Source: Solimonas sp040377605 (GTDB lineage: Bacteria > Pseudomonadota > Gammaproteobacteria > Nevskiales > Nevskiaceae). Taken from it: a stretch of DNA of 20,055 nt. Made by a program: the position numbers and the translations under genes. The first letter of the stretch is position 1; every line of letters begins with the position of its first letter. The notes beneath the pieces were generated by a model that saw only the letters and a list, made by a program, of their open reading frames with translations, had not been told where the DNA came from and ran no database searches. Of the stretch, positions 5,339 through 12,980 are shown piece by piece. Location: the NCBI GenBank assembly GCA_040377605.1, contig JBEIOK010000032.1:1-20055 (forward strand), in the 5' to 3' direction.

Positions 5339-6748
5339 ATGAAATTCGTCGTGCATCCGCTGGGTCTGGCCGCGCTGACTGCACTCGCGTTATCGGCCTG
5401 CAACAGCAGCACACCAGCCCTTGCCGTACCGCAAGGGCCCACCCCGAAGGCAGTCTGCGGACCCGGCTCGAATCCGGAGGCCGGCCTGCAGGGCCGCGTC
5501 AGCCGCGAGGACCACCAGAGCGGCCGCGCCGCCGAAGGCTATACCTGCAACACGGAGATGGTCGGATTCTTCGGTGCCGCCAATCCGATCGGCACGGTCG
5601 GCGGCTTCAAGGTGGAACGCTACGTCGACAAGGCCGGCCGCGAATGCGCCTACTACGACACCACGCTGCTCTACCCGACCAATCTGCTGGATCTGGAAGC
5701 AGGCGTGAATGTGATGGACATGAGCGACCCGACGAATCCGGTGCGCGCCGCGCGTCTGATCACGCCGGCCATGCTGTCGCCGCATGAGTCGCTGGTGGTT
5801 TCTCAGCAGGGCGGCGTTCTCGCAGCGGTGCTGGCCAATCCGGCGGTGTATCCGGGCATCGTGGATGTCTATGACCTGGAACCCGACTGCCGCAGCCCGC
5901 GGCTGCGCTCGTCCGCGCTGACGGGTGTTCTGGGTCACGAGAGCGGGATGGCCCCGGACGGCAAGACGTTCTACTCGGCATCACCTAATACCCCGACCTT
6001 GACGGCCGTGGACATCAGCAATCCGCTGCTGTCGCGCCGACTGTGGACCGGCCGCTACACCTCGCATGGCCTGTCGCTGAGCGATGACGGCAATCGCGCG
6101 TATGTCTCCTATGGCAACGGCAATGGTGTACTGATCCTCGACGTTTCCGAGATCCAGGCACGAAAGCCCAACCCGCAGGTGCGCGAAATCAGCAGCCTGT
6201 CCTGGGAGAACCAGACGATCCCGCAGAATGCGATTCCGTTCACGCGCGACGGCAAGCCGTATCTGCTGGAGATCGATGAGTATTCCTCCAACGGGGGCCC
6301 GAGCCCGGTCGCCATTCACGGCTCCGTCGTCGGTGCGGGCCGCATCATCGATATCAGCGATGAGACCCAGCCCTTCGTCGTTTCCAATCTGCGGCTGGAG
6401 GTGCACGAGCCGGAAAACCGCGCCGCAATCGCCGGCGATCCCGGCGCCTTCCTGCCAATCCAGGGCTATGCAGGTCACTACTGCAACATCCCGACGCGCG
6501 TGAATCCTGATATCGCGGCCTGCAGCATGATCGTCTCCGGCCTGCGCATCTTCGATATTCGTGATCCGAAGCACCCGCGCGAGATCGCCTACTTCAACGC
6601 ACCCGTCAATCCGCGCATCACGCCGGTGCTGGAAGCCAGCAACTGGGCGATGTCGAGCCCATCATTCGTGCCCGAGCGCAAAGAGATCTGGTACACGGAT
6701 GGCTACGGCGGCTTCTACGTCGTGCGCGTCACCAACGGCGTCTGGTGA
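5339..6748 (+). CDS. LVIVD-repeat secreted lipoprotein (beta-propeller)
   Basis: 469 aa. Residues 1-20 are a signal peptide and LALSAC ends in a lipobox cysteine (Cys21), so this is predicted to be a lipoprotein. The body contains repeated blades with a V-x-D-(I/V/M)-S-(D/N)-P-type core: NVMDMSDPTNPVRAARL (124-140), LTAVDISNPLLSRRL (221-235), VLILDVSEIQ (264-273), GRIIDISDETQPFVV (334-348) and LRIFDIRDPKHPREIAYF (402-419). This matches the LVIVD repeat family, cell-surface proteins of unknown role. Extra cysteines (40, 70, 103, 184, 382, 395) could form disulfides, as expected outside the cytoplasm. The start has an excellent GGGGGGAG site. It is followed immediately by the DUF4336 gene. Confidence 0.85.
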   Translation: MKFVVHPLGLAALTALALSACNSSTPALAVPQGPTPKAVCGPGSNPEAGLQGRVSREDHQSGRAAEGYTCNTEMVGFFGAANPIGTVGGFKVERYVDKAGRECAYYDTTLLYPTNLLDLEAGVNVMDMSDPTNPVRAARLITPAMLSPHESLVVSQQGGVLAAVLANPAVYPGIVDVYDLEPDCRSPRLRSSALTGVLGHESGMAPDGKTFYSASPNTPTLTAVDISNPLLSRRLWTGRYTSHGLSLSDDGNRAYVSYGNGNGVLILDVSEIQARKPNPQVREISSLSWENQTIPQNAIPFTRDGKPYLLEIDEYSSNGGPSPVAIHGSVVGAGRIIDISDETQPFVVSNLRLEVHEPENRAAIAGDPGAFLPIQGYAGHYCNIPTRVNPDIAACSMIVSGLRIFDIRDPKHPREIAYFNAPVNPRITPVLEASNWAMSSPSFVPERKEIWYTDGYGGFYVVRVTNGVW

Positions 6749-6768
6749 AGACACCACAGGGTACTTGC

Positions 6769-7446
6769 ATGCAAACACTGATCCCCGTCGCCGACCAGCT
6801 CTGGAGCGTGCGCGCACCGCAGTCTTTCCTCGGACTGCATGTCGGCACGCAGATGACGATCGTGCGCCTGTCAGGCGGCGGCCTGCTGCTGCACTCGCCG
6901 ATCAAGGTCTCGGCCGAACTCAAGGCGCAGATCGATCGGCTGGGCGAGGTCCGATACATCGTCTGCCCGAACCTGTTCCATCATCTCTATGGCGGCGATG
7001 CCAAAGCGCTGTGGCCACAGGCGGCGCTGTTCGGACCGGAGAAACTGCAGCGCAAGCGCAAGGACCTGCAGTTTGACGGCACCTTCAGCGAGTCGCTGCC
7101 GGCGTCATGGCAACCGGATCTGGTGGGCATCACCATCGGCGGTAGCCTGCTGGGCGAAACCGTGCTGTATCACACCCCTTCGAAAACGCTGATCACGGTC
7201 GACCTGGTCGAGAATTTCTCGAAACATGACCATGGGCCGACACGGCTCTATCTGAAGATCGGCGGACTCTACGGCCGCGTCAGCTGGCATCGATTCATGC
7301 GCTTCGTCTATGTCGGCCGTCGTCGTGCACGGGCCGATGTGGAGCGCATTCTGGCCCTGCCCTTCGAACGGGTGATGGTGGCGCATGGCGACAATATCGA
7401 GCGCGATGCGCGGCGCGTGATCCGCGACGGCCTGAGCTGGCTTTGA
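6769..7446 (+). CDS. DUF4336 protein, metallo-beta-lactamase-like
   Basis: 225 aa. The pattern PVADQLWSVRAP, then FLGLHVGTQMTIVRL and GGGLLLHSPI, is the start of DUF4336 proteins. VRYIVCPNLFHHLYGGD (His71-His72 and Asp77), TVLYHTPSKTLITVDLVEN (Asp145) and RVMVAHGDNI (His206) are a degenerate version of the metallo-beta-lactamase metal-ligand series. It is probably a cytosolic, membrane-neighbouring hydrolase-fold protein with unknown substrate. The ATG at 6769 gives the family N-terminus. A GTG at 6745 would overlap the LVIVD stop codon (GTGA) and add 8 residues; translational coupling from it cannot be excluded. The gene converges on the ABC exporter gene. Confidence 0.78.
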   Translation: MQTLIPVADQLWSVRAPQSFLGLHVGTQMTIVRLSGGGLLLHSPIKVSAELKAQIDRLGEVRYIVCPNLFHHLYGGDAKALWPQAALFGPEKLQRKRKDLQFDGTFSESLPASWQPDLVGITIGGSLLGETVLYHTPSKTLITVDLVENFSKHDHGPTRLYLKIGGLYGRVSWHRFMRFVYVGRRRARADVERILALPFERVMVAHGDNIERDARRVIRDGLSWL

Positions 7447-7470
7447 GCGGCGACGACCGCCGCCGCCGCT
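7446..7470. terminator. Possible hairpin at the convergent DUF4336 / ABC exporter ends
   Basis: agcggcg (7446-7452) pairs with cgccgct (7464-7470) across an 11-nt loop, overlapping the ends of both stop regions. There is no T-tract on either side, so it may be only a weak bidirectional signal. Confidence 0.25.
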
Positions 7471-9277
7471 AGGCTACGACCTGCAGGGTCGCCAGCCGGG
7501 CGTACAACCCGCCCTGCTGCATCAGTGCCTTTGGCGTGCCGGTCTCGACGATGCGGCCCTGCTCCATGACGACGATGCGATCGGCACGCTGCACGGTGGA
7601 CAGCCGATGCGCGATGACCAGTGTCGTGCGGCCCTTCATCGCCGCTTCCAGACCGCGCTGCACCAGGGCCTCGCTCTCGGCATCCAGCGCGCTGGTGGCC
7701 TCGTCCAGCAGCAGCAACGGCGGGTTGCGCAGAATGGCGCGCGCAATCGCGATGCGCTGGCGCTGGCCGCCGGACAGGCGCAGGCCGCGCTCGCCGAGAA
7801 AGGTCTTGTATCCCTCCGGCATGCGAACGATGAATTCGTCGGCCAGCGCGGTCCGCGCTGCCGCGACGACCTGCTCATCCGTTGCGCCAGCATTGCCGTA
7901 GCGGATGTTCTCCATCGCATCGGCCGAGAAGATCACGGCGTCCTGCGGCACGATGCCGATGTGCGCGCGCAGCGCCGCGGGGTCAAGCGCCCGCAGGTCG
8001 ATACCGTTGAACGTGATGCGCCCGCCGCCCACATCATAGAACCGCAGCAGCAACTGGAACATCGTGGTCTTGCCGGCCCCACTGGGGCCAACCAGCGCCA
8101 CGGTCTCGCCCTCGCGAATATCGAGCGTGATGCCGTCCAGCGCCGGCTGCTGCGGACGTGAGGGATAGTGGAATCGCACGTCGTCGAACGTGACACGCGC
8201 CTGCCGCGTTTCCGGCAGGACCGACGGCTGCGCCGGCGCGCGGATCATGGGCACCGCGCCCAGCAATTCCATCAGCCGCTCGGTGGCACCGGCCGCCCGC
8301 ATCACGTCGCCCCACACTTCGGCGATGACGCCGATGCCGCCGGCGGTGAACACGGCGTACAGCACGAACGAGGCGAGCTGGCCCGCGCTCATCGTACCTG
8401 CGACCACCGACTGGGCGCCCAGCCACAGCACGAACACGATCGCGCCGAACACGCCGATGATGGCAGCGGCCGTCATGCCTGAGCGCCAGCGTGTGCGCCG
8501 GATTGCGATGGCAAAGCTCTGCTCGACCGTCCGCGCATAGCGTTGAGCCTCGTCCCCCTCCTTGACGAAGGCCTGCACCGTCGGGATGGCATTGAGGATC
8601 TCGCCGGCCACGGCAGAGGTGTCGGCGATGCGGTCCTGGGACTCGCGCGACAGTCGCTTGATACGACGGCCGGCCGCCACCAGCGGCACCACCACGAGCA
8701 CCAGCAGGGCCAGCGTGACCGCGAACAGCTTCAGGCTGGTCACGGCGAGCATGATCATGCCGCCGGCAAACTGGAAGGCGCTGCGCAACCCCATGGAGAT
8801 CGACGATCCGACAACCGTCTGCACCAGCGTGGTGTCGGCGGTCAGGCGCGACAGCACCTCGCCGGTCCGTGTCGTCTCGAAGTACTGCGGCGACTGCGAC
8901 AGCATGCTGCGGTAGACCGCATCGCGCAGGTCGGCGGTCACGCGCTCGCCTATCCAGCTCACGAAGTAGAAGCGCCCCGCAACAGCCGCCCCCCAGAACA
9001 GGGCGATCCCGAAGAGCCCCAGAAAGTAGGGGTGGATCGCGCTGCCGCCGTCGAAGCCATGATCGATCAGGTCGCGCAGCGCCAGCGGGACGGCCAGCAT
9101 CGCGGCCGAGGCCAGGCACAGCAGGACGAAGGCGTAGAACACCTGCCGCCGATAGGGTCTGAGAAACGGCCAAAGCCCGCCCAGTGCGGCGACGCGGCGT
9201 CGAGCCGGGCTTGCGGCAGTCAGGGAATCCAGCAGGTCCGGCGATCCGGGGGTGGGGGCAGCGGCGGCGTCATTCAT
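7469..9277 (-). CDS. MsbA-related ABC exporter (fused permease and ATPase)
   Basis: 602 aa half-transporter. The N-terminal part (about 35-320) holds six hydrophobic segments of a type I ABC exporter, with YFETTRTGEVLSRLTADT as the usual coupling region. The ATPase domain has Walker A GPSGAGKT (397-404), Q-loop VPQD, signature LSGGQ (501-505), Walker B LLLLDE (521-526), D-loop SALD and switch His557. All catalytic residues are intact. It would work as a homodimer in the inner membrane, exporting a lipid, glycolipid or hydrophobic small molecule. It matches the MsbA-related subgroup, not canonical MsbA, and no LpxK neighbour is present. The ATG at 9277 is chosen although a clear Shine-Dalgarno is missing. 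The open frame extends 298 codons upstream, but that part is antisense-type noise over two real genes. It starts 32 nt after the 4-TM gene's stop. Confidence 0.92.
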   Translation of the reverse strand: MNDAAAAPTPGSPDLLDSLTAASPARRRVAALGGLWPFLRPYRRQVFYAFVLLCLASAAMLAVPLALRDLIDHGFDGGSAIHPYFLGLFGIALFWGAAVAGRFYFVSWIGERVTADLRDAVYRSMLSQSPQYFETTRTGEVLSRLTADTTLVQTVVGSSISMGLRSAFQFAGGMIMLAVTSLKLFAVTLALLVLVVVPLVAAGRRIKRLSRESQDRIADTSAVAGEILNAIPTVQAFVKEGDEAQRYARTVEQSFAIAIRRTRWRSGMTAAAIIGVFGAIVFVLWLGAQSVVAGTMSAGQLASFVLYAVFTAGGIGVIAEVWGDVMRAAGATERLMELLGAVPMIRAPAQPSVLPETRQARVTFDDVRFHYPSRPQQPALDGITLDIREGETVALVGPSGAGKTTMFQLLLRFYDVGGGRITFNGIDLRALDPAALRAHIGIVPQDAVIFSADAMENIRYGNAGATDEQVVAAARTALADEFIVRMPEGYKTFLGERGLRLSGGQRQRIAIARAILRNPPLLLLDEATSALDAESEALVQRGLEAAMKGRTTLVIAHRLSTVQRADRIVVMEQGRIVETGTPKALMQQGGLYARLATLQVVA

Positions 9278-9309
9278 GCGGCCGCTACGATAGCAGCCGT
9301 CGACGCCCC

Positions 9310-9750
9310 TCAGCCGAGACTGCGCAACAACCCGTAAAACAGGATGGCAAACCCGCCGATCTCGCCCGCGATCAGCGCGACCATGTACAGCGTGATCAGC
9401 ACGCCGGGCACCGTGCCGCGGCCGAGCACATGCGGGCGACGCAACTGGTTGTCCGTGTCGCGCAGGATGCCATGCAGGATGTAGATCGCGATGGCCGACC
9501 CGAAGAACAGCAGGGGGACCGCTACCGCCCACAGCGTCCCCGTGGGCCCCAGCGGGGAATACGGCACGAACTCGCGCAGCAAGATGGCGGAGAACGCGTA
9601 CATCAGGCTGGCGCGGTGGGCGATGTCCACGTAGACCGGCGCCTGGGCCTGTGGGGAGGCCATGATGCCGACATACTTCCAGACCCCGGTGAGCAAGCCG
9701 CTCATGAAGAAGATGCCGGCAGCGAGCAGGCAGAAGAGTTCGGCGGTCAT
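9310..9750 (-). CDS. Four-helix integral membrane protein of unknown function
   Basis: 146 aa. Four hydrophobic helices are visible, around residues 4-24, 47-64, 72-93 and 115-143. The loop between helices 1 and 2 contains TGVWKYVGIM and YVDIAHRASLMYAF; a conserved-looking HxxxG motif (YILHGILRDTDNQLRR) follows helix 3. I do not recognise a named family. Its ATG overlaps the nitrilase stop codon (ATGA at 9747-9750), so translation is probably coupled, and the ABC exporter follows after 32 nt. It could be a partner or accessory subunit of either the hydrolase or the exporter. Single histidines in or near helices (45, 93) could bind heme or metal, but that is speculation. Confidence 0.8.
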   Translation of the reverse strand: MTAELFCLLAAGIFFMSGLLTGVWKYVGIMASPQAQAPVYVDIAHRASLMYAFSAILLREFVPYSPLGPTGTLWAVAVPLLFFGSAIAIYILHGILRDTDNQLRRPHVLGRGTVPGVLITLYMVALIAGEIGGFAILFYGLLRSLG

Positions 9751-10712
9751 CGATGTTGCTCCATCGCGGCGAGTCCCGCCGCGCGGCCGCGCTGACGGTA
9801 GTAGGTTTTTCCACAGGCGTTCTGCTGGTGCCAGTAGGCACGCAGGAACAACGGCAGTTCGGGAATCCAGAATCGGCTTTCCAGCGGCAGACGCGGCGCG
9901 CGGGCGCCGAGTTCCAGATCGGCCACCACGATACCCGGTCCTTCCTGCGCCTGGCGCTGCGCAAGGACGCGGCCGTCGGCGTCGACGATCTGGGTGTTGC
10001 CGACGAATTCGGTGTCGTAGGGGACCGTCGCCGGCAGGCCCGGCACCAGCATGAACCCGGTGCGGAAGACGCCGCAGTGCGAGGCCTGAAGCACCGGCGC
10101 CCCCAGCCGGCGAGCGAACTCTGCCGGCGCATTTTCCGACAGGTAGCGGTTGTATTGGCCCAGGGCCGCAAGACTGCGGTTCACGGCGCCACCCCAGTTC
10201 CGCGGCAGCGTCCACCAGTGTGTGCCAGTGATCGCGACATTCACGCGGCCGAGCATGCGACGCACAGTCTGCGATCGGATCAGCTCCCAGCAGACGGCAG
10301 CACCTATCCCTCCCAACGCCGTGTCGAACACGCCGTCGTCCCGACCCGGTCCATAGAACGCGTTCTCCCACATCGTCGGCAGGTCCTTGTCGTGACAGTG
10401 CACGCGGCCGTCGGGCTCGACGAAGTGGTAGCGGTTGAAGATCTCGCCACCCTCTGCGACCAGCATCGAGCCTCCGAGCCAGCACGTGTGCCGGGCCGCC
10501 AGACGCTTGAACAGATCGAGCGCCGGGTTGTCCGGCGGCAGTACCGCCGCATGCGCGCGACGGTCGAATGGCAGTTGCGAGGTGCAGAACTCGGGAATGG
10601 CGATCAATCGCGCGCCGGCCGTGGCCGCCGCATCGACCAGTCGCTCGACGCGCTCCAGATTGGTGGCGACATCGCCCACCACCGCCTCCAGCTGTACCGC
10701 CGCCACACGCAT
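9747..10712 (-). CDS. Carbon-nitrogen hydrolase (nitrilase superfamily)
   Basis: 321 aa. The nitrilase-superfamily triad is complete: Glu41 in LIAIPEF, Lys109 in HCHDKDLP and Cys141 in GIGAAVCWELIR. The N-terminus MRVAAVQLEAVVGDVATNL is typical. Members hydrolyse amides or nitriles, or transfer acyl groups, through a cysteine thioester. The C-terminal part (PRLPLESRFWIPELPLFLRAYW) is not one I can assign to a named subfamily such as aliphatic amidase, Nit or Lnt. No transmembrane segments, so cytosolic. ATG at 10712 is chosen because the beta strand begins there; a GTG 12 nt upstream and an ATG at 10769 are alternatives. It lies 84 nt after the AraC regulator and is coupled by ATGA to the membrane protein. 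Confidence 0.87.
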   Translation of the reverse strand: MRVAAVQLEAVVGDVATNLERVERLVDAAATAGARLIAIPEFCTSQLPFDRRAHAAVLPPDNPALDLFKRLAARHTCWLGGSMLVAEGGEIFNRYHFVEPDGRVHCHDKDLPTMWENAFYGPGRDDGVFDTALGGIGAAVCWELIRSQTVRRMLGRVNVAITGTHWWTLPRNWGGAVNRSLAALGQYNRYLSENAPAEFARRLGAPVLQASHCGVFRTGFMLVPGLPATVPYDTEFVGNTQIVDADGRVLAQRQAQEGPGIVVADLELGARAPRLPLESRFWIPELPLFLRAYWHQQNACGKTYYRQRGRAAGLAAMEQHR

Positions 10713-10779
10713 GTGGGCCTTCACCCGGTCATCTCCCTCGAGCCCCGCCGATTGCTGCCTGGGTGGCATGCTCGCTGCC

Positions 10780-10789
10780 CCCGATCGGG
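10780..10789. promoter_or_regulatory. 10-bp palindrome between the AraC and nitrilase genes
   Basis: CCCGATCGGG is a perfect palindrome just downstream of the araC-type stop codon and about 70 nt before the nitrilase start. It could be an operator for an internal promoter. Short GC-rich palindromes arise by chance in such genomes, so confidence is low. Confidence 0.2.
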
Positions 10790-10796
10790 CGCGCTA

Positions 10797-11576
10797 TCAA
10801 AAAACGGCTGACGCGGTCACCGTCTTCAGCTGTGGCTGCAAGCCGCGCAGCTGCGACGGCGTGATGCCGAAGCTGCGACGAAAACTGGCCGCGAAATGGG
10901 CGGCACTGCTGTAGCCGCGATCCAGTGCGATGCGCGTCAGCGCCTGCGGCGTTGCAGCCAGTTCGACACAGCTATCGAGCAGACGGGCCCAGTTGCGATA
11001 CGCGGTCCACGACACGCCCGTACGCGCGGTGAACCGGTGAGAAAACCGGGATGTCGACAGCCCCGCGTGCTCCGCAGCCTGCGGCAGCGCCCAGTAGGGT
11101 GCCGGATCCGCTGCCATCACCGCCCGCAGCGCGACCAGCTGCCGATCGGGGGGACTCCCGCCGAGCACCCCGCCGCGAGGGATGACCTCCGCAATCAGGC
11201 GCTGCCGGAACGTATCGACAGTGCCTCCCAGTTCATCCAGCTGCATCAATGCTTGGTGAGCCTCATGCCACCAGTCATCGCGGTCCGTGGTCGACAGCAC
11301 CGGCGCGGTGCGCAGCGGGCCGTGCCACACCGGGTCAAAGTAGATCACTGCCAGACGTCGCCCCTGGACATCGAGCCGATGCCGGAACCCGGTGGGCAGC
11401 CAGGCGCCCTGACATGACTGCATGCCCCCGTGCACGGAGGCGAGACGGAAGGGGCCGTCCAGCGCCACCAGCAGCGCGGGCGCATGGTGGACGTGCAGAC
11501 CCACGTCGCCGAGCCGGCCAACAAAGACAGCAAGGTCCTGCCAGCGCAGCAAACGGGACATCGAAAAAGCGGACAT
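10797..11576 (-). CDS. AraC-family transcriptional regulator
   Basis: 259 aa. The N-terminal half is a cupin-like sensor: LHVHHAPALLVALDGPF, then GAWLPTGFRHRLDVQGRRLAVIYFD. The C-terminal part (about 165-255) holds two helix-turn-helix motifs, LPQAAEHAGLSTSRFSHRF and LTRIALDRGYSSAAHFAASF, followed by RRSFGITPSQLR, the AraC signature. It probably activates its own transcript and the nitrilase / 4-TM / ABC genes downstream on the same strand. The ATG at 11576 is used; its Shine-Dalgarno is poor, and an ATG five codons further in (11561) is also possible. The 210-bp gap to the divergent glycine-zipper gene offers room for an operator, but I could not pick a site. Confidence 0.9.
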   Translation of the reverse strand: MSAFSMSRLLRWQDLAVFVGRLGDVGLHVHHAPALLVALDGPFRLASVHGGMQSCQGAWLPTGFRHRLDVQGRRLAVIYFDPVWHGPLRTAPVLSTTDRDDWWHEAHQALMQLDELGGTVDTFRQRLIAEVIPRGGVLGGSPPDRQLVALRAVMAADPAPYWALPQAAEHAGLSTSRFSHRFTARTGVSWTAYRNWARLLDSCVELAATPQALTRIALDRGYSSAAHFAASFRRSFGITPSQLRGLQPQLKTVTASAVF

Positions 11577-11752
11577 GTTTTCAACCCACGAATCACACGG
11601 GCGGGATCATGCGCAGACCGGCTGCTGTGTACAAGCGAGCCTCCACGCAGGCGACCGTACCTCGTGGCCAGCGATGAGTCGCTGTGCCTGAACGTGCGCT
11701 GATCACGCAACTCAGTCCGCATTCAGGCGAGGAACCTAAGGTGTCGATCACC

Positions 11753-11767
11753 GGGCGCTCGGCGCCC
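11753..11767 (+). other. Hairpin in the 5' leader of the glycine-zipper gene
   Basis: gggcgc (11753-11758) pairs with gcgccc (11762-11767) around a TCG loop, ending 19 nt before the start codon and just before the GAGGG ribosome binding site. It could modulate translation or be incidental in GC-rich DNA. Confidence 0.3.
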
Positions 11768-11786
11768 AGTCCATGAGGGATGTGTG

Positions 11787-12149
11787 ATGAACAATCTGAC
11801 GGCAGGTATCGTGGGTGGTGTTGCAGTGGCGCTGGTGACCGCTTCGGCTGTGGTGTTTGCCACTCGCAAGGGCGATGCACAGGAAGTCGCCGCCACGAAA
11901 ACCGAATGCACGACGGAACGCGTGGTCACCCACAAGGAATGGGGCACCAACTCCGTGGTCGGAACCGTGCTGGGCGGCGCGGCCGGTGCCGCGATCGGAC
12001 ACCAGATCGGGGGCGGCAGCGGCAAGGACGTGGCTACCGCGGCGGGCGCCATCGGCGGCGCGTACGCCGGCAACAAAGTCGCCAAGCAGAAGTATCCGGA
12101 TCAGGAAGTCAGCTATCGCGAGCGTTGCCGCGAGGTCCCGGCCGGCTGA
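11787..12149 (+). CDS. Glycine-zipper 2TM-domain protein
   Basis: 120 aa. An N-terminal hydrophobic segment (about 5-25) acts as signal or anchor. Residues 56-97 form a glycine zipper: SVVGTVLGGAAGAAIGHQIG followed by VATAAGAIGGAYAGNKVAK. This is the Rick_17kDa/glycine-zipper 2TM fold found in small envelope proteins such as SlyB relatives. Cys41 and Cys114 could form a disulfide. There is no lipobox. The ATG at 11787 has GAGGG at proper spacing; a GTG directly before it is less likely. It is monocistronic: a strong terminator follows 18 nt after the stop. Role inferred: outer-membrane or periplasmic integrity under stress. Confidence 0.85.
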   Translation: MNNLTAGIVGGVAVALVTASAVVFATRKGDAQEVAATKTECTTERVVTHKEWGTNSVVGTVLGGAAGAAIGHQIGGGSGKDVATAAGAIGGAYAGNKVAKQKYPDQEVSYRERCREVPAG

Positions 12150-12167
12150 TCCGCCCGGCGGAACCCG

Positions 12168-12196
12168 GAGCAGGCCCCCTGGGCCTGCTCTTTTTT
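12168..12196 (+). terminator. Strong rho-independent terminator of the glycine-zipper gene
   Basis: A perfect 10-bp GC-rich stem (12168-12177 with 12181-12190) with a CCT loop is followed at once by six T residues (12191-12196). This is the only textbook intrinsic terminator in the window. Confidence 0.93.
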
Positions 12197-12570
12197 GTGC
12201 GGCGCCGCCGGCTGGCCTGGAATGAGAGATGCATTGGCCCGCAGACCCCTGATCGTCTCAGGGCGCAGCAGGCTAGGCTGTGCGCCGATTCTTCACCGGC
12301 GGCCAGGTCAGGCATCGACTGGGCCGTGCCCCGGTCAGTGGGTTGGCGTCACCCCGCCGCCCGGCATCATGAAGCTAGGCTCCCCCGCTTCCTTGGCATC
12401 GGGAGCGCCATCGGGGACCGTGCTACCCTGTCGTGCGGCTTCAATACGACGCTCGCTCGCCCCCGACGACCGTATCCTCAGCCGGTCCAGGCACCTCTCC
12501 ACGGCCTGCTGTCGCAGCCGCGCCTTTTCACCTCGCGACCTGAGTATCGCGGCACACTCAGGACCCGGCC
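12197..12570. other. 374-bp stretch without a convincing gene
   Basis: No RNA gene, repeat or mobile element is visible. On the minus strand a frame from 12592 to 12335 encodes 85 residues with a protein-like middle (EKARLRQQAVERCLDRLRI) and about 76% G/C at third positions after residue 21. However, it overlaps the start of the 12571 gene, uses rare codons (ATA, AGG, CGA) and has no ribosome binding site. A shorter product from an internal GTG cannot be excluded. The rest of the region seems to be leader for the downstream gene. Confidence 0.5.
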
Positions 12571-12969
12571 ATGGCACAGAAACTTCCCGCATTCGATCCC
12601 CAGCAGCGAGAGCAGCGTCAGCGCACTTACATGGCGGTCGCGCGGATGAGGGAACGCTTTCCGCGCGTGGAGGAGCTGTCGATTGAGCTGCGCTTCAAGG
12701 AACCCAGCGGCAAGCCGTATCAGTCGCCGCACAAGCGGATTTTCGTCCCCGAAATGCAGGCCTACTTCGAGTTCCAATGTCCGATGCCCCATTGCACCGG
12801 GGGCGGGTTCGATCTCAGCGCCGACATTCCCAAGCTGGTCACCAGCGGCAAGGCCCTGAGCCGCGATACCCGTCTGTGCCAGGGTCGCCGCGCACACACG
12901 GACGCGCCCGGCGGACGCTGTCTGGTGGAGTTGAGCTACGAAGTCGCCGTGGTGTCCACGAGCGACTGA
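12571..12969 (+). CDS. Unknown protein with four spaced cysteines (possible zinc site)
   Basis: 132 aa, not recognised as a named family. The N-terminal 35 residues are rich in Arg/Gln/Glu and probably helical. A beta-rich part follows, with Cys70 and Cys75 in FECQ-type context (FEFQCPMPHCTGGGFDL), Cys103 in RLCQGR and Cys117 in GRCLVELSYEV. The C-x4-C pair plus two further cysteines looks like a zinc ribbon or treble-clef site. No signal peptide or membrane segment, so cytosolic. The ATG at 12571 follows AGGAC at 7 nt. It is alone between the glycine-zipper gene's terminator and the convergent Kef-like gene. Confidence 0.72.
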   Translation: MAQKLPAFDPQQREQRQRTYMAVARMRERFPRVEELSIELRFKEPSGKPYQSPHKRIFVPEMQAYFEFQCPMPHCTGGGFDLSADIPKLVTSGKALSRDTRLCQGRRAHTDAPGGRCLVELSYEVAVVSTSD

Positions 12970-12980
12970 GCGTGCGGCAG

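Noticed and set aside
5290..5787. Plus-strand 165-codon frame overlapping the lipoprotein start
   Set aside because: It lies inside the promoter and signal peptide region of the LVIVD lipoprotein in another frame, and its residues are low-complexity.
9278..10171. N-terminal 298-codon extension of the ABC exporter frame
   Set aside because: It overlaps the 4-TM and nitrilase genes in another frame and contains no family-like sequence; the exporter's own domain begins just after the ATG at 9277.
11731..11752. GGAACC upstream of the glycine-zipper gene as an ECF sigma -35
   Set aside because: No matching -10 (CGTC or TCTGA type) was found at 16-17 bp.
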